From: Methylobacterium brachythecii
Lineage (GTDB): Bacteria; Pseudomonadota; Alphaproteobacteria; Rhizobiales; Beijerinckiaceae
Reading direction: 5' to 3'
NCBI RefSeq assembly: GCF_014196345.1
Contig: NZ_JACIDN010000006.1
Coordinates: 310,001-374,000, forward strand
DNA length: 64,000 bases
The notes under the pieces were generated by a model. The model saw only the letters and a program-made list of their open reading frames with translations. It did no database searches and was not told where the DNA came from. The position numbers were made by a program, and so were the translations under genes. This document shows, one piece after another, positions 8,588-16,519 of the stretch (positions within the stretch are counted from its first letter, which is position 1; each line of letters begins with the position of its first letter).

Positions 8588-9484
8588 ATGACGACGTCGC
8601 TCTCCGATCTCAACGCCGCCCCTTCGGCGGACTTCGTCGGGACGCTCGGCGCGGTATTCGAGCATGCGCCCTGGATCGCAGAGGCGAGCGCGGCGCAGCG
8701 GCCCTTCGCGACGGTCGGCGCGCTCTATGCGGCGATGATCGACGTGGTCGAGCGCGCAAGCGACGCACAACGGCTCGCCCTGCTGACCGGGCATCCGGAG
8801 CTCGCTGGGCGGGCAGCCCGCTCCGGCGAGATCGCACCGGATTCGATCGCGGAACAGGCGGCGGCCGGGCTCGATCGCATGTCGGACGCCGAATACGCAC
8901 GGTTCGAGGCGCTCAACGCCGCCTATCGCGAAAAATTCGGCATCCCGTTCATCCTGTGCATCAAGCGGCACGGGCGGGCCTCCCTACTCGCTCATTTCGA
9001 GGCACGGCTCGCCTCCGTGCCCGACGTCGAGCGGCGCACGGCCGAAGCGGAAGTCATGCGGATCGCTGCGATCCGTCTGAACGCGCTGGTCACCGGTGAC
9101 GGTCCCCTCCAGACGACCGGCCGGATCTCGACCCACGTGCTCGATACGGTCCAGGGGAAGCCGGCGGCCGGCGTGACGATCGAACTCGTCGAGATCGTCT
9201 CGCCAACGGAAACCGTTATCGTGGCGCGCGCGCTGACCAATGCGGATGGCCGGACGGACATGCCACTGGTCGGCGGTCGGCCGGTGCCGATCGGAACCTA
9301 CGAATTGCGCTTCAGCCTCGGCGATCATTTCCGGCGCGTTGGTCCCGCCCTCGGTCTCGACCTGCCCGAGCCGCCCTTCCTCGATATCGTGCCCCTGCGG
9401 TTCGGGGTCAGCGATCCGGAGGGCCATTATCACGTGCCCCTGGTGGCGACCCCGTGGAGCTACCAAACCTATCGCGGAAGCTGA
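8588..9484 (+). CDS. Bifunctional OHCU decarboxylase / 5-hydroxyisourate hydrolase (allantoin-synthase fusion)
   Basis: 298 residues with two domains. Residues 1 to about 165 are OHCU decarboxylase (UraD): TGHPELAGR with the catalytic His, then EYARFEALNAAYREKFGIPF, the family's typical long helix. Residues from about 180 are a transthyretin-like HIU hydrolase (UraH/PucM): ISTHVLDTVQGKPAAG, GHYHVPLVATPWSY and the hallmark C-terminal YRGS. The order matches plant TTL allantoin synthase. Together with uricase it gives urate to S-allantoin in two polypeptides and avoids release of unstable intermediates. The start is the ATG just before TTSLSD; no strong Shine-Dalgarno is seen. No allantoinase gene is in the window. 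Confidence 0.94.
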   Translation: MTTSLSDLNAAPSADFVGTLGAVFEHAPWIAEASAAQRPFATVGALYAAMIDVVERASDAQRLALLTGHPELAGRAARSGEIAPDSIAEQAAAGLDRMSDAEYARFEALNAAYREKFGIPFILCIKRHGRASLLAHFEARLASVPDVERRTAEAEVMRIAAIRLNALVTGDGPLQTTGRISTHVLDTVQGKPAAGVTIELVEIVSPTETVIVARALTNADGRTDMPLVGGRPVPIGTYELRFSLGDHFRRVGPALGLDLPEPPFLDIVPLRFGVSDPEGHYHVPLVATPWSYQTYRGS

Positions 9485-9591
9485 GCCGCATTCGACGTAC
9501 CGAAAGCGGACGAGGCTCGCAGCCGGCATAGCGCTTGCTGCCCGTTGGATGAGCCAATGGCTCGTCCACTCAGCTGCGAGAGAAACCATCC

Positions 9592-9807
9592 ATGCGTATC
9601 CCCGGCGTCGCGATCGGACTCGGTCTTCCTCTCACGGCATGGCTGGTCGCCGCCCTCGTTCTCTCAGGCAGTGTCGTCTGTGGGGCTTCTGGAGTTCGCG
9701 CTCAGGGGAGCCTGACACCGCCCGCGGGTCAGCCTCGGATCACGGCGCCCGGCGGCCTTAGGGGACGGGCAGCGCACCGGCACAGGCGGCACCGCCATCA
9801 CCGATAG
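9592..9807 (+). CDS. Small exported protein B of the PAG/APGG family (tail possibly frameshifted)
   Basis: 71 residues in this frame. A long signal peptide (about 37 residues, ending VRA-Q) is followed by GSLTPPAGQPRITAPGG, matching proteins A and C. The tail then becomes an unusual His/Arg run (AHRHRRHRHHR), which could be an artefact. Shifting frame at the run of four G near 9764 would instead give a Gly/Thr-rich tail (GQRTGTGGTAITDREQFG) more like proteins A and C. It may therefore carry a one-base frameshift after the conserved motif. It lies 107 bases downstream of the allantoin-synthase fusion, same strand. Function unknown. Confidence 0.5.
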   Translation: MRIPGVAIGLGLPLTAWLVAALVLSGSVVCGASGVRAQGSLTPPAGQPRITAPGGLRGRAAHRHRRHRHHR

Positions 9808-9833
9808 GGAACAATTCGGAGCCCTAATCGATT

Positions 9834-9881
9834 TTCCATAAGTACGACAATGACTTGCCTATCGTTTAGGCACTTATGGAA
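9834..9881 (+). promoter_or_regulatory. Structured leader upstream of small gene C
   Basis: Outer inverted repeat TTCCATAAGT (9834-9843) and ACTTATGGAA (9872-9881) enclosing an inner hairpin GCCTA-TCGTT-TAGGC (9857-9871). The right arm includes the GGA of the GGAAGG Shine-Dalgarno of the gene starting at 9893, so pairing would hide the ribosome site. It could be a translational control element, or a dyad bound by a protein at DNA level. Confidence 0.5.
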
Positions 9882-9892
9882 GGTTCTTGATC

Positions 9893-10162
9893 ATGCGTAG
9901 GACATTCTCCGCCGCAATGTTTGTGTGCGGGATGGCGGCATTGATGGGTCCAGCCCTCGCCCAATCGACCGGCGCTCCCGCCGGCAGCGAGCCGGCAACG
10001 GCTCCGGGCGGCACGGAAGGGATCGCCGGAGCCCGCAACGAGCGCGAGGCGATCCGCAGCGGCGACGCCATTCCTGCTCCTCGCGGCGTCGGCGAACCCG
10101 CTCCGCCGCCGCCCGGCGCGGTCGTGGTGCCGGACCAGCCGCCGCCCGCGCCGCGTCCCTGA
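9893..10162 (+). CDS. Small exported protein C of the PAG/APGG family (unknown function)
   Basis: 89 residues: signal peptide (MRRTFSAAMFVCGMAALMGPALA), then QSTGAPAGSEPATAPGGTEG, then a charged middle (ARNEREAIRSGD) and a proline-rich C-terminus (GEPAPPPPGA, PDQPPPAPRP). It has GGAAGG upstream of the ATG inside a hairpin and a strong convergent terminator downstream, so it is a complete transcription unit. It shares the post-signal motif with A, B and D but has its own tail. A proline-rich mature end suggests a flexible envelope or secreted peptide. The function is not known to me. Confidence 0.72.
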   Translation: MRRTFSAAMFVCGMAALMGPALAQSTGAPAGSEPATAPGGTEGIAGARNEREAIRSGDAIPAPRGVGEPAPPPPGAVVVPDQPPPAPRP

Positions 10163-10183
10163 TCACCGAGCAATGCTGAAAGC

Positions 10184-10218
10184 AGAAGCCCCGCCGGAGA
10201 CGATCCGGCGGGGCTTCT
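10184..10218. terminator. Bidirectional terminator hairpin between small gene C and the second BMP operon
   Basis: A 15-bp perfect stem (AGAAGCCCCGCCGGA, loop GACGA, then the complement) between two converging genes, 21 bases after the stop of gene C and 23 bases from the stop of the binding protein. There is no long U run on either side, but position and stem strength make it a likely shared terminator. Confidence 0.75.
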
Positions 10219-10241
10219 CGCATCGGGCTGGCTGACTGCGA

Positions 10242-11321
10242 CTACTGGGTCAGCTTGTCGTCGATACCCTTCACGTACCAATTCATGCCGAGGATCATCG
10301 GGTCGGGGGCGTTGTCGCCCTCCTTTACGGCGACCGAGCCATCCTGCTTGAGGACCGGGCCTTGGAAGGGATGGATCTTGCCGTCGGCGATCGCCTTCTT
10401 GGTCTCCTCCGCCATCGCCTTGACGTCGTCGGGCATGTTGGTGAATGGCGCCAGCACGACCATGCCGTCCTTGATGCCGCCCCAGGTGTCGTGGCTCTTC
10501 CAGGTGCCGTCGAGAACGGCCTTGGCCTCGGAGATCACGTAGCCGTTCCAGTCGTCGGTGATCGAGGTCAGCTGCGCCTTGGGCGCGAAGCGGAACTGGT
10601 CGGAGGACTGGCCGAAGGCGAGCTTGCCCTGCTTCTCGGCCTCCTGCAGCGGAGCCGCGGAATCGGTGTGCTGGGTCAGGATGTCGGCGCCTTGCGCCAG
10701 CAGCGCCTTGGCCGCCTCGGCCTCCTTGCCCGGATCGAACCAGGTGTTCACCCAGACGATCTTCACCTTGATGTTCGGGTTGACCGACTGCGCGCCGAGC
10801 ATGAAGGCGTTGATGCCGCTCACCACCTCGGGGATCGGGAACGAGGCGATGTAGCCCACCGTCCCGGACTTGGAGAGCTTGCCGGCGATCTTCCCGCAGA
10901 CATAGCGGCCTTCGTAGAAGCGTGCCGAGTAGGTCGAGACGTTCTCCGAGCGCTTGTAGCCGGTGGCGTGCTCGAACTTCACCTTCGGGAATTTCTTGGC
11001 GACCTTCAGGGTCGGCTCCATGAAGCCGAAGGAGGTGGTGAAGATCAGGCTCGCACCGGAGCGAGCCAGCTTCTCGATGGAGCGCTCGCTATCCGCCTCG
11101 GGCACGTTCTCGAGGAAGGTGGTCTCGACCTTGTCCGGCATCGCCTCCTGCAGCGCCTTGCGGCTGAGGTCGTGCTGGTAGGAATAGCCGAAATCGGCCA
11201 CCGGCCCGACATAGACGAAGCCGACCTTCAGCTTCTCGGCCGAGAGAGCCGGCGCGATCTGGCCGATCGCCATGGCTGCGCCGACCAGCGCGCCGCCGAA
11301 CTTCGTGAGACTGCCCCGCAT
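10242..11321 (-). CDS. BMP-family ABC transporter substrate-binding protein (set 2)
   Basis: 359-residue periplasmic binding protein with a Sec signal peptide (MRGSLTKFGGALVGAAMAIG...APALSA). The mature chain opens KVGFVYVGPVADFGYSYQHD and carries TTSFGFMEPTLKVA and INAFMLGAQSVNP, the Bmp/PnrA family pattern. The start is chosen from AAGGA 7 bases upstream of the ATG. It is the last gene of the leftward cluster deaminase, ATPase, permease, permease, binding protein. The linked deaminase and Tsx-like channel suggest a purine nucleobase or nucleoside ligand such as guanine, 8-oxoguanine or xanthine. That ligand is inferred. Confidence 0.9.
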   Translation of the reverse strand: MRGSLTKFGGALVGAAMAIGQIAPALSAEKLKVGFVYVGPVADFGYSYQHDLSRKALQEAMPDKVETTFLENVPEADSERSIEKLARSGASLIFTTSFGFMEPTLKVAKKFPKVKFEHATGYKRSENVSTYSARFYEGRYVCGKIAGKLSKSGTVGYIASFPIPEVVSGINAFMLGAQSVNPNIKVKIVWVNTWFDPGKEAEAAKALLAQGADILTQHTDSAAPLQEAEKQGKLAFGQSSDQFRFAPKAQLTSITDDWNGYVISEAKAVLDGTWKSHDTWGGIKDGMVVLAPFTNMPDDVKAMAEETKKAIADGKIHPFQGPVLKQDGSVAVKEGDNAPDPMILGMNWYVKGIDDKLTQ

Positions 11322-11386
11322 CTTGGTTTCCTTCTTGAACGTCACCGGCGCAGGCGGCGGCCTTCTGGACCGATCGCGGGTGCCGC

Positions 11387-12313
11387 TCACCGGCTCGGCG
11401 TGAACACGCGTCCGAGAGCAGCGGGGGCGAGGGAGCCGCCTTGGCGCTGTCCGAGCGAGAGCAAGACCAGGGCCAGGATCGTCGCCAGATAGGGCACCGC
11501 CGAGAGGAGCTGGCCCGGCAGGCCGAGGCCAGCCGCCTGGGCATGGAGCTGCAGAACCGTCGCACCGCCGAACAGCAGAGCGCCGGCTGCGACCCGCAGC
11601 GGCTTCCAGGAGGCGAAGACCACAAGCGCGAGCGCGATCCAGCCGCGTCCGGCGGTCATGCCGGGGGACCAGAACGGCGTGTAGGCGAGGGAGAGGTAGG
11701 CTCCGCCGAGCCCGGCGCAGGCGCCGCCGAACAGCACGGAGAGGAAGCGGACCTTGCGGACATGCAGTCCGAGCGCGTGCGTCGCCACGTGGTCGTCGCC
11801 GATGGCGCGCAGGGTCAGGCCCTTGCGCGTGTGCCAGAGGAACCACCAGACCGCCGCCACCAGCCCGGCGGCGAGGTAGACGAAGGCATCCTGCCCGAAC
11901 AGCAGCTTGCCGACACCCGGCAGGTCGGTCAGCCCCGGGATCTGCAGGTGGGGCGCCGGATCGCGCTTCACGCCAACATAGCTTGCCCCAACGAGCCCCG
12001 AGAGGCCGAGGCCAAGGATGGTCAGCGACAGGCCGGAGGCGACCTGGTTCGCGGCGAGCCCGACCGTCAGGATACCGAATAGCGCCGAGAGCAGCAGGCC
12101 GCCCGCGGCGCCTCCGAGCGCACCGAGGAGGGTCGAGTCGGTCTGCATCGCCACGGCGAAGCCTGCGGCTGCGCCGAAGATCATCATGCCCTCGACGCCG
12201 AGGTTCAGCACCCCGGAGCGCTCCACGACAAGTTCGCCGATTCCGGCGAGGATCAGGGGCGTTGCCGCCGCCAGAACCGTAGCGAGCACCATCTGGACGA
12301 TATCGAGGGTCAT
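11387..12313 (-). CDS. BMP-type (nucleoside) ABC transporter permease, second subunit (set 2)
   Basis: 308 residues, hydrophobic, paralogue of the permease at 1743-2666: LVVERSGVLNLGVEGMMIFG is the family's early motif and GAYLSLAYTPFWSPGMTAGRGW its later one. It lies 36 bases downstream of the longer permease and 65 bases upstream of the binding-protein gene. It forms one half of the membrane channel of importer set 2. Confidence 0.9.
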   Translation of the reverse strand: MTLDIVQMVLATVLAAATPLILAGIGELVVERSGVLNLGVEGMMIFGAAAGFAVAMQTDSTLLGALGGAAGGLLLSALFGILTVGLAANQVASGLSLTILGLGLSGLVGASYVGVKRDPAPHLQIPGLTDLPGVGKLLFGQDAFVYLAAGLVAAVWWFLWHTRKGLTLRAIGDDHVATHALGLHVRKVRFLSVLFGGACAGLGGAYLSLAYTPFWSPGMTAGRGWIALALVVFASWKPLRVAAGALLFGGATVLQLHAQAAGLGLPGQLLSAVPYLATILALVLLSLGQRQGGSLAPAALGRVFTPSR

Positions 12314-12349
12314 GCCGGGCTCCGAGGCAGGCTCTTCACGCGATCGCGC

Positions 12350-13441
12350 TCACGGAAAAACACGGCTCGACGGGCCCCCCGGCACAAACCGCACGTGGTA
12401 GCGTGCGATCACGTTCGCCCCGAGCACGAGGCCGAGCAGCAGACCCTGGAAGGCGCGGGTCAGATCGAGGGGCAGCCGCAGGTCGATCTGCGCGCCCTCG
12501 CCGCCGATGGTGGTCAGCGCGATGACGACGGCGGCGACCAGGATGCCCGGCGGCGAGAGCCGGCCGAGGAAGGCGACGATGATCGCGGTGAAGCCGTAGC
12601 CCGGCGAGATCTCGGGCTGGAGCTGACCGATCTTGCCCGCGACCTCGGCGATCCCAGCAAGCCCCGCGGCGCCGCCCGAGATGGCGAAGGCGGCGAGCGT
12701 CAGCCGCGCGTCGGAGAATCCGGCGAAGCGCGCCGCCCTTGGGCTCGATCCGACGAGGCGAACCTCGAAGCCGAACAGGGTGCGCGCCAGCACGATCGTC
12801 GCCAGCACCACGGCGACGAAGGCGATCAGGACGCCGGCATGCAGCGCATCGCCCTCCATGAGGTAGGGCAGGCGCGCCGCCGGATCGAAGCCGACGCTCT
12901 GCGGGAAGTTGAATCCCGCCGGATCGCGCAAGGGACCGCGGACCATGTAGTCGAGCAGGAGCTGGGCGACGTAGACGAGCATCAGGCTCGTCAGGATCTC
13001 GGAAACGCCGAGGCGCACCTTCAGGAAAGCCGGGATCATCGCATAGGCGGCGCCGGCCAAGGTTCCGGCGATCAGCATGGTAGGCAGGATCCAGAGGGTC
13101 GCGCCCTCCGCGCCATGCGTGAGAATGCCGACCCAGCCGCCGACGAGGCCGCCGACCACGAACTGGCCCTCGGCACCGATATTCCAGAGGTTGGCGCGGT
13201 AGCAGAAGGCGAGACCCGTCGCGATCAGCGCCAGCGGCGCGGCCTTCAGCGCGATCTCCTGCAGCGACCAGACCTCGCTCAGCGGCGTCACGAAGTAGGT
13301 GACGAAGGCCTGTCCCGGCGAGACGCCGAGCGCCGCCACGGCGATGCCGCCGATCAGCACGGCCGCAACGAAGGCCAACGCCGGCGACAGGATATCGAGG
13401 ACGGGGGAGCGGCGGGTGCGAGGGACGAGGTCGAGGCGCAT
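12350..13441 (-). CDS. BMP-type (nucleoside) ABC transporter permease, first subunit (set 2)
   Basis: 363 residues with multiple membrane segments. ANLWNIGAEGQFVVGG, VRGPLRDPAGFNFPQS and SPGYGFTAIIVAFLGRL are the NupP/YufP-type signatures. It follows the ATPase gene by 12 bases and precedes the shorter permease. With the paralogue pair at 1743-3840 the window contains two independent permease pairs but only one visible ATPase. Confidence 0.9.
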   Translation of the reverse strand: MRLDLVPRTRRSPVLDILSPALAFVAAVLIGGIAVAALGVSPGQAFVTYFVTPLSEVWSLQEIALKAAPLALIATGLAFCYRANLWNIGAEGQFVVGGLVGGWVGILTHGAEGATLWILPTMLIAGTLAGAAYAMIPAFLKVRLGVSEILTSLMLVYVAQLLLDYMVRGPLRDPAGFNFPQSVGFDPAARLPYLMEGDALHAGVLIAFVAVVLATIVLARTLFGFEVRLVGSSPRAARFAGFSDARLTLAAFAISGGAAGLAGIAEVAGKIGQLQPEISPGYGFTAIIVAFLGRLSPPGILVAAVVIALTTIGGEGAQIDLRLPLDLTRAFQGLLLGLVLGANVIARYHVRFVPGGPSSRVFP

Positions 13442-13453
13442 GGTGGCGATCGC

Positions 13454-15076
13454 TCAGTGCGCGTGAGCCGGCACGGGAACCGGCGCCGTCTCGTGGACCA
13501 GCGGGAGGTCGCCTACGGGAGCGGCATGATCGCTCGAACCACCCATCAGCAGACCCACGGCCTCGCGGCTGGTTTCGGCGGTCGGGATTGCGGGCGAAAG
13601 CGTTCCGTCGTGCAGGACGGAGATCGAGCCGGCGATCTCGAACAGCTCGTCGAGGTCCTGGCTGATCACGAGGATCGCGGCGCCCCGCGCGGCGAGGTCG
13701 ATCACGGCCTGGCGGATGTGAGCTGCGGCGGCCGCATCGACACCCCAGGTCGGCTGGTTGATCACCAGCACGCCGGGCTCGGCCAGGATCTCGCGGCCGA
13801 CCACGAATTTCTGCAGGTTGCCGCCCGACAGCGTGCCGGCCGCCGGGTCTGGACCAGCCTTGCGGACGTCGAACGCATCGATGACGCGCTTGGCGAGATC
13901 GCGGGCCGAGCCGAGCTTGAGCAGTCCGAACTGGGTGAGCGGCGCCGTCGCATAGCGCGAGAGCAGGGCGTTCTCGGAGAGGCTCATCAGGGGCGCTGCG
14001 GCATGGCCGTTGCGCTCCTCGGGAACGAAGCTCGCGCCGAGCCGGCGCCGGGCGTTGATGCGGAGGCCGCCCACCGGCTTGCCGTCGATCCGAACGGCGT
14101 CGGGGGAGGGTGCCCGCGTCTCGCCCGACAGGGCGGCGAAAAGCTCGGCCTGTCCGTTTCCGGCGATCCCGGCGATGCCGAGGATCTCGCCGCCGGCAAC
14201 GCTCAGCGTCACGTCGCGCAACGAGGTCGCGTGCAGGCCGGGAGCGGGGAGGGTGAGGCGTTCGAGATGCAGGCGCTCCTTGCCCGGCGCGACGCCCTGG
14301 CGCGGTGTCACGTCGCGCACGGCCGTGCCGACCATCATCGCGGCGAGGGAGCGGGCGGTCTCCTCGCGCGGATTGCAGGCGCCGACCACCTTGCCGCCGC
14401 GCAGGATCGTGGCGCGCACGCAGAGCCGGCGGACCTCGTCGAGGCGGTGCGAGATGTAGAGCAGCGCGCGGCCCTCTTCGCGCAGCCGCTCCAGCACCGT
14501 AAACAGCATCTCCGCCTCGCCGGGCGTCAGCACCGAGGTCGGCTCGTCGAGGATGACGAGGCTCGGGTCCTGCAACAGGCAGCGGACGATCTCGATGCGC
14601 TGGCGCTCGCCCGCCGAGAGCGACCAGACCGGCCGGCTCGGATCGAGATGCAGTCCGTAATCGTTGCCGAGCTTGGCGATGCGGTCCGCGAGCGCCTTGC
14701 CGGCGAGTTCCTTCGGCATGACGAGGGCGATGTTCTCTGCGACCGTCAGGTTCTCGCAAAGCGAGAAGTGCTGGAACACCATGCCGATGCCGAGCCGGCG
14801 GGCGGCTTCGGGGTTGGGCAACTGCACGATGTCGCCCTTATGGGTGACGACGCCCTCCGTCGGCTCCAGCAGACCGTAGAGGATCTTCATCAGGGTCGAC
14901 TTGCCGGCGCCGTTCTCGCCGAGAAGGGCGTGGATCTCGCCCGCACGGATTTCGAGGTCGACGCCGTCATTGGCCGTGAAGCTGCCGAAGCGCTTCACGA
15001 TGCCATAGGCACCGAAGAGGGGGGTCGGCCCTTCCTTGGGGCTGATCTTGGCAGGAGAAGCGGGCGCAGCATCCAT
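13454..15076 (-). CDS. Nucleoside-type ABC transporter ATPase with two nucleotide-binding domains
   Basis: 540 residues, the double-cassette ATPase of BMP-type importers (NupO/YufO-like). The first domain has Walker A GENGAGKST (about 54-62), signature LSAGERQR and Walker B VILDEPTSVL. The second domain has a degenerate Walker A (GIAGNGQAEL), signature LSGGNLQK and a Walker B ending in INQPTWGVD, where the usual Asp-Glu is replaced. Such asymmetry is normal for the sugar/nucleoside double ATPases, where one site is catalytically weak. It is separated from the deaminase gene by a single base and from the permease by 12, so one operon. It could also energise set 1. Confidence 0.92.
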   Translation of the reverse strand: MDAAPASPAKISPKEGPTPLFGAYGIVKRFGSFTANDGVDLEIRAGEIHALLGENGAGKSTLMKILYGLLEPTEGVVTHKGDIVQLPNPEAARRLGIGMVFQHFSLCENLTVAENIALVMPKELAGKALADRIAKLGNDYGLHLDPSRPVWSLSAGERQRIEIVRCLLQDPSLVILDEPTSVLTPGEAEMLFTVLERLREEGRALLYISHRLDEVRRLCVRATILRGGKVVGACNPREETARSLAAMMVGTAVRDVTPRQGVAPGKERLHLERLTLPAPGLHATSLRDVTLSVAGGEILGIAGIAGNGQAELFAALSGETRAPSPDAVRIDGKPVGGLRINARRRLGASFVPEERNGHAAAPLMSLSENALLSRYATAPLTQFGLLKLGSARDLAKRVIDAFDVRKAGPDPAAGTLSGGNLQKFVVGREILAEPGVLVINQPTWGVDAAAAAHIRQAVIDLAARGAAILVISQDLDELFEIAGSISVLHDGTLSPAIPTAETSREAVGLLMGGSSDHAAPVGDLPLVHETAPVPVPAHAH

Positions 15077-15077
15077 C

Positions 15078-16442
15078 TCAGGAAGTGCCGAACAAGTCGT
15101 GTGCCAACCGGGTGTGCTCTTCCCGCAGTTTGCCGGTATCGAGCCCGAGCGGGTGCCCGTCGATCACCCGCCACTGACCGGCGACCATGACCCGGTCGGC
15201 CCGATAGGCGCCGCAGAGCACGAGCGTGGCTAGGGGATCGTGCCCGCCGGAGAAGCGTAATTCGTCCAGCGTGAACAGGGCGAGGTCGGCCTCGCGACCT
15301 TCCTCGATCCGGCCGATGTCGGAGCGGCCGAGGCAGGCGGCGGATCCCTCCGTCGCCCAGCGCAGGGCGTCGAGATGCGTGACCTTCTCCGCGCCGTAGG
15401 TCAGCCGGTTGAGCATGAGGGCATGACGCACGCCCTCCATCAGGTTGGAATTGTCGTTCGAGGCCGAGCCGTCGACGCCGAGGCCCACCGGCGATCCGGC
15501 GGCTTCGAGCTCGCAGGTGCGGCAGCAGCCGGAGGCCAGCGTCATGTTCGAGGTCGGGCAATGGCACACGCCGACACCGGCTTTGCCGAGCCGCACGACC
15601 TCCTCGTCGTTGAAATGGATGCCGTGCGCTAGCCAGGCCCGGGAACTCATCCAGCCGACCTCTTCGAGATAGTCGACCGGGCGCTGTCCGAAGGCCTCCA
15701 GGCAATAGGCGTCCTCGTCCAGCGTCTCGCCGAGATGTGTGTGCAGGCGGCAATCGTAGCGGTCGGCCAGCGCCGCGCTCTCGCGCATCAGCCGCTTGGT
15801 GACGTTGAAAGGCGAGCAGGGCGCGAGCCCGATCTGCACCATCGCCCCGGGCGAAGGGTCGTGGAACAGCGAGAGCACGCGCTCGCTGTCGGACAGGATG
15901 GTGTCGTCGTCCTGCACGAGGCTGTCCGGCGGCAGGCCGCCGTCGCGCTCGGACAGGCTCATCGAGCCGCGGGTGACGAAGGCGCGGATGCCGAGCGCCT
16001 TGGCCTCCTCGACCTGGATGTCGACGGAGGATTCGAGGCCCTTCGGGAATAGGTAGTGGTGGTCCCCCGCCGTGGTGCAGCCCGAGAGCAGCAACTCCGC
16101 ATAGGCGAGCCGCGAAGCGAGGCGGAAGGCCTCCGGGGTGAGCCGATGCCAGATGGTGTAGAGCGACTTCAGCCACGGAAACAGCGGCTTGTTGATCGCC
16201 AACGGATGCGCGCGGGTGAGCGTCTGGAAGAAGTGGTGATGGGTGTTGACGAGCCCCGGGATGACGACGTGGCGCGAGGCGTCGAAGGTCTCGTCCACCG
16301 GCCCCGCCGGTTGGCCTCCGGAGACAACACGCTCGACGATGCGCTTGCCCTCCACCACGATGCCGCCGCCGGCATCCTTTGCCAGGATGGCCAGCGGCGT
16401 CTTGATCCAGAGTCGACGTCCAGTCCCGTCGTGGCCGTTCAT
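15078..16442 (-). CDS. 8-oxoguanine deaminase-type amidohydrolase
   Basis: 454 residues, amidohydrolase superfamily (AtzA/TrzN/guanine deaminase subtype). Metal ligands are visible in GLVNTHHHFFQT (HxH), HTHLGET, LAHGIHF and GVDGSASND. APCSPFNVTKRLM and HCPTSNMTLASG match the hydroxydechloroatrazine ethylaminohydrolase/8-oxoguanine deaminase branch. The proposed reaction is 8-oxoguanine (or guanine/isocytosine-like base) to urate (or xanthine) plus ammonia, which would feed the uricase encoded 8 kb away. It is the first gene of the leftward importer operon. Other aminopurine or triazine substrates are possible. Confidence 0.85.
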   Translation of the reverse strand: MNGHDGTGRRLWIKTPLAILAKDAGGGIVVEGKRIVERVVSGGQPAGPVDETFDASRHVVIPGLVNTHHHFFQTLTRAHPLAINKPLFPWLKSLYTIWHRLTPEAFRLASRLAYAELLLSGCTTAGDHHYLFPKGLESSVDIQVEEAKALGIRAFVTRGSMSLSERDGGLPPDSLVQDDDTILSDSERVLSLFHDPSPGAMVQIGLAPCSPFNVTKRLMRESAALADRYDCRLHTHLGETLDEDAYCLEAFGQRPVDYLEEVGWMSSRAWLAHGIHFNDEEVVRLGKAGVGVCHCPTSNMTLASGCCRTCELEAAGSPVGLGVDGSASNDNSNLMEGVRHALMLNRLTYGAEKVTHLDALRWATEGSAACLGRSDIGRIEEGREADLALFTLDELRFSGGHDPLATLVLCGAYRADRVMVAGQWRVIDGHPLGLDTGKLREEHTRLAHDLFGTS

Positions 16443-16519
16443 TCGATCTCCTCAGGCGCGATCAACCGGGCGCAAGGCACGTCCCATGCCGTATCTCAAG
16501 ATCGAACGAGGGTACCGGT

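Noticed and set aside
12395..15190. Very long plus-strand open frame (about 930 codons) opposite the ABC genes
   Set aside because: It is antisense to two clearly real genes (permease and ATPase) and its translation is a low-complexity mix of charged residues. High GC content keeps the opposite frame open.
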